From an uncultured Methylobacter sp. (GTDB lineage: Bacteria > Pseudomonadota > Gammaproteobacteria > Methylococcales > Methylomonadaceae), in assembly GCA_903831545.1 (NCBI GenBank), contig CAIKYI010000025.1:1-17872 (forward strand): DNA of 17,872 bases, in the 5' to 3' direction. Positions 9,492 through 15,288 of this stretch are shown here, piece by piece. Each line of letters starts with the position of its first letter. The first letter of the stretch is position 1. A program made the position numbers and the translations under genes. Below the pieces are notes generated by a model. It searched no databases and was not told where the DNA came from. It saw nothing but the letters and a program-made list of their open reading frames with translations.

Positions 9492-9509
9492 CAAGATAAT
9501 GCTATCTTG
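9492..9509. promoter_or_regulatory. Inverted repeat upstream of eutB (possible operator)
   Basis: CAAGATA (9492-9498) and TATCTTG (9503-9509) form a perfect 7-bp inverted repeat around ATGC, 31 bp before the eutB ATG. GATAAT inside it (9495-9500) could be a -10 box, in which case a bound dimer would block the promoter. No regulator gene is adjacent, so the binding protein is unknown. Confidence 0.4.
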
Positions 9510-9540
9510 AACCATCCAGACAGCTCACGATAAAACAATC

Positions 9541-10941
9541 ATGTACAAAACCACTCTAGCCCAGCTAGTCTATGATTTTAAAACGCTGCGCAATCTAATG
9601 GCCAAAGCCACTCCGGCTCGTTCGGGTGATTATCTTGCCGGCGTAGCTGCCGCCAATAATCTTGAACGGGTTGCAGCACAGACCGTACTCGCTGAGGTGC
9701 CGCTAAAACGGTTTCTTAATGAAGCTCTGGTGCCTTATGAACACGATGAAGTCACTCGCTTAATCATTGACGAGCATGATAACACTGCTTTTGCCACGAT
9801 CAGCCATCTGACAGTCGGCGATTTTCGTAACTGGTTGTTGTCCGAGCAGGCCACCACCAGCGCATTAACCGCCATAGCTGCAGGCTTGACTCCGGAAATG
9901 GTAGCAGCTGTTTCAAAAATCATGCGCCTCCAGGATTTAATCCTGGTCGCCAAAAAGTGCCGGGTCATTACCCGATTCCGAAATACCCTTGGTCTGGAAA
10001 ACCGCTTTTCTACCCGCTTACAACCCAATCATCCTACCGATAGCCCGGCAGGTGTTGCCGCCAGCCTGGTGGATGGTTTACTTTATGGTTGCGGCGATGC
10101 CGTTATCGGCATTAATCCGGCTTCAGACAATCTTGAGGCCACCTTGCGCCTGCTAAATCTGCTGTCTGAAGTCATCGAGCGCTATCAGATCCCGACCCAA
10201 GCTTGTGTGCTGGCCCATGTCACCACAACCATGAAAGCCATTGAGCAGGGTGCTCCAGTTGATTTAATTTTTCAATCGATTGCGGGAACCCAAAAAGCCA
10301 ATGACAGTTTTGGTATTAATCTTGATTTATTAAACGAAGCCCATCATGCCGGACTGCAATTAAATCGCGGGACGCTGGGCAACAATTGCATGTATTTTGA
10401 AACCGGACAAGGCAGCGCGCTATCGGCCAATGCCCATGAAGGACTTGACCAACAAACCTGCGAAACCAGGGCTTATGCGGTCGCACGAAAATTTAAACCG
10501 CTGCTGGTTAATACCGTGGTGGGGTTTATCGGCCCCGAATATCTTTATGATGGCAAACAGATTATCCGCGCCGGCCTGGAAGATCATTTCTGCGGCAAAT
10601 TGTTGGGACTGCCCATGGGCTGTGATGTGTGCTACACCAACCACGCCGAAGCCGATCAGGATGATATGGACATGCTGCTTACGCAATTTGCCGTTGCTGG
10701 TGGTACTTTTATTATGGGCGTTCCCGGCGCTGATGATGTAATGTTGAACTATCAATCCACGTCTTTCCATGATGCGCTTTATGTGCGCCAGTTATTGGGG
10801 CTAAGACCGGCGCCAGAATTCGAGCAATGGCTAATACAACACAAGATTTTTAATTCCGAAAATCAGTTGCTCCAGCAACCCGATATGCCGTTATTATTTA
10901 AACAGACCTTACAAAATCTTGGCAACGCAGACCATGACTGA
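9541..10941 (+). CDS. eutB: Ethanolamine ammonia-lyase large subunit
   Basis: A 466-residue catalytic subunit of adenosylcobalamin-dependent ethanolamine ammonia-lyase, which converts ethanolamine to acetaldehyde and ammonia. Long collinear similarity to EutB is visible: RLQPNHPTD near residue 158, the YGCGDAVIGINP block, LAHVTTTM, FQSIAGT, and the C-terminal stretch with NTVVGFIGPEYLYDG, LLGLPMGCDVCYTNH and GGTFIMGVPGADDVMLNYQS. Enterobacterial EutB is about 453 residues, so it is full length. The TIM-barrel subunit binds substrate and works with EutC. The eutC start lies inside its 3' end. Neither the reactivase EutA nor microcompartment shell genes are nearby, which suggests a simple cytosolic enzyme. 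Confidence 0.95.
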   Translation: MYKTTLAQLVYDFKTLRNLMAKATPARSGDYLAGVAAANNLERVAAQTVLAEVPLKRFLNEALVPYEHDEVTRLIIDEHDNTAFATISHLTVGDFRNWLLSEQATTSALTAIAAGLTPEMVAAVSKIMRLQDLILVAKKCRVITRFRNTLGLENRFSTRLQPNHPTDSPAGVAASLVDGLLYGCGDAVIGINPASDNLEATLRLLNLLSEVIERYQIPTQACVLAHVTTTMKAIEQGAPVDLIFQSIAGTQKANDSFGINLDLLNEAHHAGLQLNRGTLGNNCMYFETGQGSALSANAHEGLDQQTCETRAYAVARKFKPLLVNTVVGFIGPEYLYDGKQIIRAGLEDHFCGKLLGLPMGCDVCYTNHAEADQDDMDMLLTQFAVAGGTFIMGVPGADDVMLNYQSTSFHDALYVRQLLGLRPAPEFEQWLIQHKIFNSENQLLQQPDMPLLFKQTLQNLGNADHD

Positions 10942-11737
10942 AAATAACCCGATAACATTAAAGCTAGACCCCTGGCACGAACTGACCCGCTTCACGCCAG
11001 CGCGTATCGCCTTGGGTCGGGCAGGCATGAGCCTTCCGACCCGCGCTTGTCTGGATTTTCAGTTAGCCCATGCCTTGGCCCGCGATGCTGTAAACATTCC
11101 CCTTGATTTTGCAAGCCTAGCCCGGCGATTAAGTACCCAAGGTTATAAATCACTAACGTTGCAATCACAGGCAGAAAATCAGGCCATGTATTTACAGCGC
11201 CCGGATCTTGGACGTTTGTTAAATGCTGCGTCGCTAAGCGGTTTGCAAAATAACGCTGCCGTTGTTGCAACTGATGCAGTCATTGTAGTTGCAGACGGTT
11301 TATCATCTAAAGCTATAGCTAATCACGCGGAACCATTTTTAAATTTATTGTTGCCAGAACTGCTACAAAAAAACTGTAAATTTCCGCCGGTGTGTTTAGT
11401 AAAACACGGTCGGGTAGCAATTGGCGATGCAGTCGCGGAACACTATGCCGCCCGATTGTGTATAGTCCTGATAGGTGAAAGACCCGGCTTAAGCTCCCCC
11501 GACAGCATGGGAATTTACTTCACTTATAAAGCCAGAGCAGGCAAAAGCTCCGATGCAGAGCGTAATTGCATTTCCAATATTCATCCAAACGGACTGTCTT
11601 ATCAAAGGGCTTTACACAAGCTCATGTTTTTAATTGATAAAGCAGAAAAACTCCAGTTTTCCGGGGTTGATCTAAAAGACGAAACCACTGATTTTACCGA
11701 GAAAAAACTGCAACAAGTTAATTTTTTACTGGACTAA
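10934..11737 (+). CDS. eutC: Ethanolamine ammonia-lyase small subunit
   Basis: A 267-residue partner of EutB, needed to form the adenosylcobalamin-binding heterodimer units. Recognisable EutC segments are the DPWHEL..FTPARIALGRAG start, VVADGLSSKAI, VKHGRVAIGDAVAE, the LIGERPGLSSPDSMGIYFTY block and the CISNIHPNGLSY segment. The open frame extends five codons upstream to a TTG, but the ATG at 10934, overlapping the eutB end by 8 nt, is the more natural start. Close overlap implies coupled translation and balanced subunit levels. It is a little shorter than enterobacterial EutC (about 295 residues), mainly at the N-terminus, where that protein has a compartment-targeting extension. This fits an enzyme that is not encapsulated. 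Confidence 0.93.
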   Translation: MTENNPITLKLDPWHELTRFTPARIALGRAGMSLPTRACLDFQLAHALARDAVNIPLDFASLARRLSTQGYKSLTLQSQAENQAMYLQRPDLGRLLNAASLSGLQNNAAVVATDAVIVVADGLSSKAIANHAEPFLNLLLPELLQKNCKFPPVCLVKHGRVAIGDAVAEHYAARLCIVLIGERPGLSSPDSMGIYFTYKARAGKSSDAERNCISNIHPNGLSYQRALHKLMFLIDKAEKLQFSGVDLKDETTDFTEKKLQQVNFLLD

Positions 11738-11950
11738 CCAGGAGAGGCAATCGACAAAAAACACGCTAAATTAAAAATTCGGCCATTAAACAATCAGTAC
11801 TGTACATAGCATATATGAATAGATGATGAATTTACTGTATCGTTTAAGGAAACAATTAATAAATTATTGCGACTATTGTCAACAATAGAAGTCTTAAGTA
11901 TAGTTAAGTTGAAGTTTAAAAACCCATCAACTTTATACGAGGACTTAATC
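11738..11950 (+). other. Intergenic region between eutC and the small membrane protein gene
   Basis: This stretch is AT-rich and holds no gene. No clear terminator follows eutC. It contains the promoter and palindrome described at 11873-11904. Confidence 0.5.
11873..11904 (+). promoter_or_regulatory. Sigma-70 promoter overlapped by a palindrome
   Basis: -35 TTGTCA (11876-11881) and -10 TATAGT (11899-11904) are 17 bp apart, each one base from consensus. The start would fall near 11911, giving a leader of about 40 nt before the ATG at 11951. A perfect inverted repeat, CTATTGT-CA-ACAATAG (11873-11888), covers the -35 box. That is a natural repressor site. Confidence 0.6.
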
Positions 11951-12115
11951 ATGAACGATTTACAAAAAGACATTTTAACGGGAACGGTATTTGTAATTGG
12001 CCTGGTAGGCTTTATTTCCGGAGAATTCATCATTTCATCTACACTATTTGCCTCAGCGGCAATTGCCAGTAATGTAAATGTAAACCGTAAAAAAGCCAAA
12101 TCCGGACAAATTTAA
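11951..12115 (+). CDS. Small hydrophobic membrane protein, 54 aa
   Basis: MNDLQKDILTG, then a hydrophobic stretch covering about residues 11-40 (long enough for one or two short helices, with a Glu at 25), then a basic tail NVNVNRKKAKSGQI. The ATG at 11951 is preferred over an upstream start at 11867 because GAGG (11939-11942) lies 8 nt before it and because the upstream part would run through the promoter. I do not recognise a family. It has its own good promoter with an operator-like palindrome and a strong terminator downstream, so it is probably a real, independently regulated small membrane protein. No toxin-antitoxin partner is obvious, although a membrane peptide of this size could be one. 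Confidence 0.65.
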   Translation: MNDLQKDILTGTVFVIGLVGFISGEFIISSTLFASAAIASNVNVNRKKAKSGQI

Positions 12116-12158
12116 TGCGCTTAATATCCGGCTCTAAACTGTTACAAAATCCCAATTT

Positions 12159-12202
12159 GAAGGCTTCCAACTCTTAACAGGTTTGGAAGCCTTCTTTATT
12201 TT
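12159..12202 (+). terminator. Strong intrinsic terminator
   Basis: A perfect 12-bp stem, GAAGGCTTCCAA (12159-12170) with TTGGAAGCCTTC (12183-12194), has a 12-nt loop and is followed by TTTATTTT. It lies 43 bp after the stop of the 54-residue protein. The minus strand also has an A/T-rich flank, so it may work in both directions. Confidence 0.85.
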
Positions 12203-12326
12203 GCCAAGAAGCATTTAAAAATTGCTTTTTTCTCATTGTTGTAAACACGATATTCAAGTTTTTAAATCTTTTGCGGCCAGCTTCTTGCAAAAAGTCATTC
12301 AACAACCCCTTACAAGACAATTCCTG
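12203..12326. other. Short intergenic remnant
   Basis: AT-rich sequence downstream of the histidine kinase remnant. AAGCA (12209-12213) with TGCTT and a T-run forms a weak second hairpin. CAAGAAGC and GCTTCTTG about 70 bp apart are also complementary. No gene is seen. Confidence 0.35.
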
Positions 12327-12452
12327 TTATTTCAGATCAATTGGCAGTTGTATATAAAATGTAGCACCTACAACAACTGTTGATTCAAAAAATAATTGTC
12401 CATGAAGTTTTTCGACGATAATGCTGTGCGATAGGCTTAAGCCTTTGCCTTT
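12327..12452 (-). pseudogene. 3' remnant of a sensor histidine kinase
   Basis: Reading the minus strand, 41 codons end at a TAA (12327-12329) and encode the end of an HATPase_c domain. GKGLSLSHSII corresponds to the G2-box (usually GTGLGLSI), followed by VEKLHGQLFFES and VVVGATFYIQLPI, the classical last strands of PAS-type hybrid or sensor kinases. Changes such as GLGL to GLSL suggest decay. The similarity stops exactly where the IS3-type left end begins (12453), so the rest of the kinase was lost by IS insertion and later deletion. Confidence 0.75.
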
Positions 12453-12855
12453 TGATACGGTTTAATAAAACCGGACACTTCTAAAGACAGATTTATAATG
12501 TCAATAGAAGTGAAAAATGAGCGATCAAAATAAACATAAACGACCCAAATATCCGATTCAATTTAAACAAGATGCTGTCAAGTTAGTTAACGAAAAAGGC
12601 TATACCCATAAGCAGGCAGCGGAAATTTAGGTATTTCAGTGACTGCTCTCGGACGCTTAGTAAGCGCTGAAAAAGAACCTACAACGACAACGGCATCAGC
12701 CACCAATAAAAAAGTTTTGAACTTGACGGATCAAGACGATCTGTCACGCTTACGCAAAGAAGTTGAACAATTGCGGATGGAGCGCGAAATATTAAAAAAG
12801 GCCGCAGTCTTCTTTGCGAAAGAACTCCAATAAAATACGTTGTTTTTATGCCTGA
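12453..12855 (+). mobile_element. Degenerate IS3-family element, left end and orfA only
   Basis: The left end starts with TG at 12453, as IS3-family ends do. It includes CGGTTT-AATA-AAACCG (12458-12473) and an 8-bp inverted repeat, CACTTCTA (12476-12483) with TAGAAGTG (12505-12512), which flanks a TATAAT box at 12494-12499. A frameshifted orfA follows. After the orfA stop a few codons in another frame (KYVVF) look like the beginning of orfB, then the similarity ends. No right end matching the left end is visible. Sequence 12856-12920 is unidentified. The right boundary given is approximate. Confidence 0.75.
12517..12833 (+). pseudogene. IS3-family transposase OrfA, frameshifted
   Basis: From the ATG at 12517, 37 codons (MSDQNKHKRPKYPIQF...) give the N-terminal helix-turn-helix of an IS3 OrfA and stop at TAG 12628-12630. 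Adding one A near 12625 would read ...QAAENLGISVTALGR and join the downstream frame, which ends in the leucine-zipper segment (LSRLRKEVEQLRMEREILKKA) and FFAKELQ at 12833. The repaired product would be about 105 residues, normal for OrfA. The gene is therefore inactivated by a single-base deletion, and the downstream 64-codon frame is not an independent gene. Confidence 0.8.
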
Positions 12856-12920
12856 AATCTGGCGCGCGGTGCGGGTGTTTTTTGGAAATGGGACTAAATT
12901 GGGGATTCTAGATTTCTGAT

Positions 12921-12952
12921 AATAAAAAAGGCCTTCGATTTCTCGTAAGGCC
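12921..12952 (-). terminator. Intrinsic terminator downstream of the tRNA-Lys
   Basis: GGCCTTCGA (12930-12938) pairs with TCG-T-AAGGCC (12943-12952) with one bulged T. On the minus strand the stem is followed by TTTTTT, so it terminates leftward transcription coming from the tRNA. It lies 11 bp beyond the tRNA CCA end. Confidence 0.75.
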
Positions 12953-12962
12953 CTAATTTTAT

Positions 12963-13009
12963 TGGTGGGGTGTCAGGGATTCGAACCCTGGACCTATGGA
13001 TTAAGAGTC
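12963..13009 (-). tRNA. 3' half of tRNA-Lys(CTT), element attL
   Basis: On the minus strand the sequence gives the end of the anticodon stem 5' arm (GA), the loop CTCTTAA with anticodon CTT (13003-13005), the stem arm TCCAT, variable loop AGGTC, the T-arm CAGGG-TTCGAAT-CCCTG, the acceptor strand ACACCCC, discriminator A and encoded CCA at 12963-12965. The bases that should complete the anticodon stem 5' arm (ATGGA) are absent: the sequence diverges at 13010. The D-arm and 5' acceptor strand are also missing. A tyrosine integrase gene starts 285 bp away. This is the displaced 3' half of the host tRNA gene, that is the attachment site core, with integration at the anticodon stem-loop. Confidence 0.85.
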
Positions 13010-13071
13010 TAGTTTAACCAAAAATACACAACACGCCGTAACAATCAATAATAAATAATTCAATAGCTTAA

Positions 13072-13118
13072 CTGTTTTGTGTTGCTGTCCATTGTTGCTA
13101 TTTATCCCTCTGTTTTGT
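13072..13118. repeat. Direct repeats near attL, possible integrase arm sites
   Basis: CTGTTTTGT occurs at 13072-13080 and 13110-13118, each followed by a purine and TT (11 of 12 positions shared). GTTGCT also occurs twice between them, at 13081-13086 and 13095-13100. Repeated 9-12 bp motifs between the core site and the int gene are typical of arm-type sites bound by the integrase N-terminal domain. Assignment is by position only. Confidence 0.4.
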
Positions 13119-13124
13119 ATTCAA

Positions 13125-13155
13125 TTGTCACGTGAGTGTCACGTGAGAGTATAAT
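13125..13155 (+). promoter_or_regulatory. Integrase-leader promoter with tandem operator repeats
   Basis: A consensus -10 TATAAT (13150-13155) is preceded by TTGTCA (13125-13130) at a long 19-bp spacing. The spacer region holds two perfect back-to-back copies of TGTCACGTGAG (13126-13136, 13137-13147), each containing the palindrome TCACGTGA. Binding of a regulator here would control the transcript carrying the C4-like RNA and int. A 19-bp spacer with a dyad operator also recalls MerR-type activation. Confidence 0.6.
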
Positions 13156-13170
13156 AAAACCCTAGAAACA

Positions 13171-13222
13171 AAGCGGCCTCGCAGGTGCTACCAACACCAA
13201 ACAAGGCCTTACCGATTCACTT
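13171..13222 (+). ncRNA. C4-like antisense RNA (P1/P7 C4, P4 CI family)
   Basis: GGCCT (13175-13179) pairs with AGGCC (13204-13208). Inside, GGTG (13184-13187) pairs with CACC (13195-13198) around CTACCAA. The sequence between and after the stems (TCGCAGGTG, CCAACACC, TTACCGATTCAC) resembles, from memory, the conserved core of phage C4 antisense RNAs, which silence a downstream leader gene by pairing with its ribosome-binding region. The promoter at 13125-13155 would start transcription about 10 nt before it, as for c4 in P1. The usual targets are icd/ant or a replication operon, but here the next genes are a 25-codon ORF and int. AAGCGGC (13171-13177) is complementary to GCCGCTT (13264-13270), inside the leader ORF next to the int Shine-Dalgarno hairpin. 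Confidence 0.55.
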
Positions 13223-13241
13223 AACGAACAGGGTTCAGCAA

Positions 13242-13319
13242 ATGGCTAAAGCATCATACCAAAGCCGCTTGCTATCCAATAGGAGCAAGCAATCATGGCA
13301 ACAATCATTAAACGTCTAA
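13242..13319 (+). CDS. Putative 25-residue leader peptide overlapping int
   Basis: ATG GCT AAA... encodes a basic, serine/glutamine-rich 25-residue peptide starting MAKASYQSRLL and ending SLNV at TAA 13317-13319. AGGG (13230-13233) lies 8 nt before the ATG. The frame runs through the int Shine-Dalgarno hairpin and 25 nt into int in a different frame. Ribosomes translating it would therefore open the hairpin. In phage P1, C4 silences icd, and icd translation is needed for the overlapping ant gene. The present layout is formally the same. No protein family is recognised and it may act only in cis. Confidence 0.4.
   Translation: MAKASYQSRLLSNRSKQSWQQSLNV
13267..13290 (+). promoter_or_regulatory. 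Hairpin masking the integrase Shine-Dalgarno
   Basis: GCTTGCT (13267-13273) pairs perfectly with AGCAAGC (13284-13290), a 7-bp stem with a 10-nt loop. The int Shine-Dalgarno AGGAG (13281-13285) lies partly in the loop and partly in the 3' arm, and the int ATG is at 13295. The fold should reduce int initiation unless opened by ribosomes on the overlapping leader ORF or by another factor. Confidence 0.5.
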
Positions 13320-14362
13320 CCGCAGAAGGAAAACCCTACTACACCGCACGAATCAGGCTAAAGGGCTACCCTGAACAAATATCTACTTTCCCAAGAATAA
13401 CCGATGCGAAGAAGTGGGTAACTGTTACTGAGGCGGCGATTAAAGAAGGCCGACACTTCAAAACTACCGAAGCCAAAAAGCATACCTTAGGCGATTTGGT
13501 AGACAGATATATTAAGGACGTCTTACCCACTAAGCCAAAGCAAGCTTATGCACAGCGGCCACAGTTGGAACGCTGGAAGGCTGAAATTGGAAGTTATGCG
13601 TTAGCGGATGTAACCCCTGCCTTAATTGTCGAAGTCCGGGATAAGCTACTAACCGAGCCGACACCAAGGGGCATACTACGAAACCCGGCTACAGTGGTTC
13701 GATATATGGCGGCGTTAAGCCATGCCTTCACTATTGCCGTGAACGAATGGCAATGGCTGGAAGATTCCCCTATGCGTAAGGTTAAGAAACCAAAGGAATC
13801 AAAAGGCCGGGTTCGCTGGCTGGATGATGACGAACGAGCCAAAATATTGGCCGCTTGCAAGGAATCATCAAACGCATGGCTTTATCCTTGTGTCATTCTG
13901 GCGTTAAGTTCTGGCATGAGACAAGCTGAATTGATGGGCTTGAAGTGGCAGGATGTGAACCTTAAAGATGGCTTTTTAATCCTGCATGAAACCAAGAACG
14001 GAGACAGGCGGCGCGTTCCTTTATCCGGTTTGGCCTTATCGCTGTTACAAGAACACGCAAAGATTCGGCGGCTTGATACCCCACTATTGTTCCCAAGCAA
14101 TTCAAATCCACAAAACCCAATAGATTTACGTAAGCCCTGGCTAAACGCACTTAAAGCGGCTGGCATAATAGATTTTCACTGGCACGACTTGAGGCACAGC
14201 ACAGCGTCTTACCTTGCCATGAATGGCGCGTCACTTGCAGAAATAGCCGAGATTCTAGGCCACAAAACCTTAAGCATGGTTAAGCGGTACGCTCACTTAT
14301 CAGACGGGCATGTTTCAAGTGTTATCGAAAGCATGAACGCTAAAATATTTGGGGTCGTGTGA
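13295..14362 (+). CDS. int: Tyrosine integrase
   Basis: A 355-residue site-specific recombinase predicted to integrate and excise the element at tRNA-Lys. The N-terminal arm-binding part (about 1-60) is followed by a core-binding SAM-like domain (about 64-165) and the catalytic domain (about 175-345). The full active-site set is present: R209 (SSGMRQAE), K234 (TKNGDRRR), H297 and R300 (HDLRH), H323 (LGHKT) and nucleophile Y332 (KRYAHLS). Length and architecture are those of phage and island integrases of the shufflon/P4-like type. The AGGAG at 13281-13285 fixes the start. Its stop overlaps the start of the next gene, and its upstream leader suggests post-transcriptional control. Confidence 0.95.
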   Translation: MATIIKRLTAEGKPYYTARIRLKGYPEQISTFPRITDAKKWVTVTEAAIKEGRHFKTTEAKKHTLGDLVDRYIKDVLPTKPKQAYAQRPQLERWKAEIGSYALADVTPALIVEVRDKLLTEPTPRGILRNPATVVRYMAALSHAFTIAVNEWQWLEDSPMRKVKKPKESKGRVRWLDDDERAKILAACKESSNAWLYPCVILALSSGMRQAELMGLKWQDVNLKDGFLILHETKNGDRRRVPLSGLALSLLQEHAKIRRLDTPLLFPSNSNPQNPIDLRKPWLNALKAAGIIDFHWHDLRHSTASYLAMNGASLAEIAEILGHKTLSMVKRYAHLSDGHVSSVIESMNAKIFGVV

Positions 14363-15075
14363 TGGATTTTTTAATTACGCAAAACCTTGAGTTGTTAGGA
14401 ACATGGCCGATTGAAAAACGGGCAGCAATTCCTGGCGGTCTACCCGATAGATTAAGCATTAAGCAAATCGCCCTGCTATCAGCACCACAAGACACTCAAA
14501 AGCAAAACATCATAATCAAAGCGATAATTAAGTTATGCAAAGAAAAGGCAATTGAATATTTCGGAGACATAGAAGGCTGGGTGTACGGCGGCAATGAATT
14601 TAGTTATATTGCGAACCCTTACGAGGATATAAAAGGCGTACAAGTTGAAATGGGCGACCTTATGCGTACAGCTCTAGCAAACAAATGGAAAGCTGCACCG
14701 GCTGACTGTTTGATTGATAGGTGCGAGTTTAAGCGATATTTGCAAAGTGTGAATCAATCCGCTACTGGTTATTTAGTCAATTGGTGGGGGAATGCCGAGC
14801 ACCAAGTCGAAGCTGTAGAAAGTGAATCATTAATGCCAGCACAGAATGATTTACAAAAAAGAATTGAGGTTTTGCAAGGTTGGTTGAATAAGCAGGAATA
14901 TTATAAGCCTGGAACGGTTACTGTTTTGCCGAAAGGCATTAGCCATCACCAAATTCATATAATTTTGAATAAGGCCAGTACGACGGACGATAAGTTGTTT
15001 GATATGGCATTGGAGACATTCAAGCGGCATTTTTGGCAAAAACAAAAAATAGCACGGTTAAAGCAGGGGCGATAA
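14362..15075 (+). CDS. Unknown protein translationally coupled to integrase
   Basis: A 237-residue soluble protein starting MDFLITQNLELLG, not recognised as any family. The ATG at 14362 shares its A with the int TGA; a GTG one codon earlier is also possible. The first half has a mixed alpha/beta pattern, with basic stretches (for example IIKAIIKLCKEKAI). A linker-like acidic patch lies near residues 150-165, and the last third is rich in His, Lys and Arg, ending QKQKIARLKQGR. No catalytic motif, cysteine cluster or membrane segment is visible. Tight coupling to int and the shared terminator at 15100 suggest a role in recombination or element maintenance, but this is inferred from position only. 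Confidence 0.75.
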   Translation: MDFLITQNLELLGTWPIEKRAAIPGGLPDRLSIKQIALLSAPQDTQKQNIIIKAIIKLCKEKAIEYFGDIEGWVYGGNEFSYIANPYEDIKGVQVEMGDLMRTALANKWKAAPADCLIDRCEFKRYLQSVNQSATGYLVNWWGNAEHQVEAVESESLMPAQNDLQKRIEVLQGWLNKQEYYKPGTVTVLPKGISHHQIHIILNKASTTDDKLFDMALETFKRHFWQKQKIARLKQGR

Positions 15076-15099
15076 AACCCTATTATTTCATTCAAATCC

Positions 15100-15125
15100 G
15101 GACACCATAGCGTGTCCTTTTTTTT
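15100..15125 (+). terminator. Intrinsic terminator of the int operon
   Basis: GGACAC (15100-15105) pairs with GTGTCC (15112-15117) around a 6-nt loop and is followed by eight T residues. It sits 25 bp after the stop of the int-coupled gene. Confidence 0.8.
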
Positions 15126-15150
15126 GCCTAAAAATCGGCAAGCCACACCA

Positions 15151-15196
15151 GACATAAGTTTAAACCCGGACAATTTAAAAATGTCCATATTATGTC
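15151..15196. repeat. Nested inverted repeats (operator or replication origin candidate)
   Basis: The outer pair is GACATAA (15151-15157) with TTATGTC (15190-15196). The inner pair is GGACA (15168-15172) with TGTCC (15182-15186). The centre is AT-rich, and GTTTAAAC lies on the left arm. GGACAAT recurs at 15252-15258. The nearly symmetrical layout next to a replication module suggests a regulator binding site or an iteron-like origin element. Confidence 0.4.
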
Positions 15197-15288
15197 ATAG
15201 TTTTGTCTATTTTTTATTACAAATCAATAGCCTATGATTTACCACAAGTCAGGACAATAAAGTACTGGCCGTTAAAGAGACTATATCA

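Larger units (their letters stand above)
15076..15288. other. Regulatory intergenic region between the int operon and the rightward module
   Basis: No gene fits here. It contains the int-operon terminator (15100-15125), the nested inverted repeat (15151-15196) and repeated GGACA motifs. AT-rich sequence at 15197-15240 probably holds the promoter for the gene at 15289, but no well-spaced hexamer pair is clear. Confidence 0.5.

Noticed and set aside
10919..10933. TTG start for eutC five codons upstream
   Set aside because: The ATG at 10934 gives a natural overlap with eutB and matches where EutC similarity begins.
12639..12833. Independent 64-aa leucine-zipper protein
   Set aside because: It is the downstream part of IS3 OrfA separated by a one-base deletion, as shown by continuous homology across the two frames.
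12836..12920. Complete IS3 orfB or a right inverted repeat
   Set aside because: Only a few codons look like an orfB start, the frame soon ends, and no sequence matching the left end is found before the tRNA terminator.
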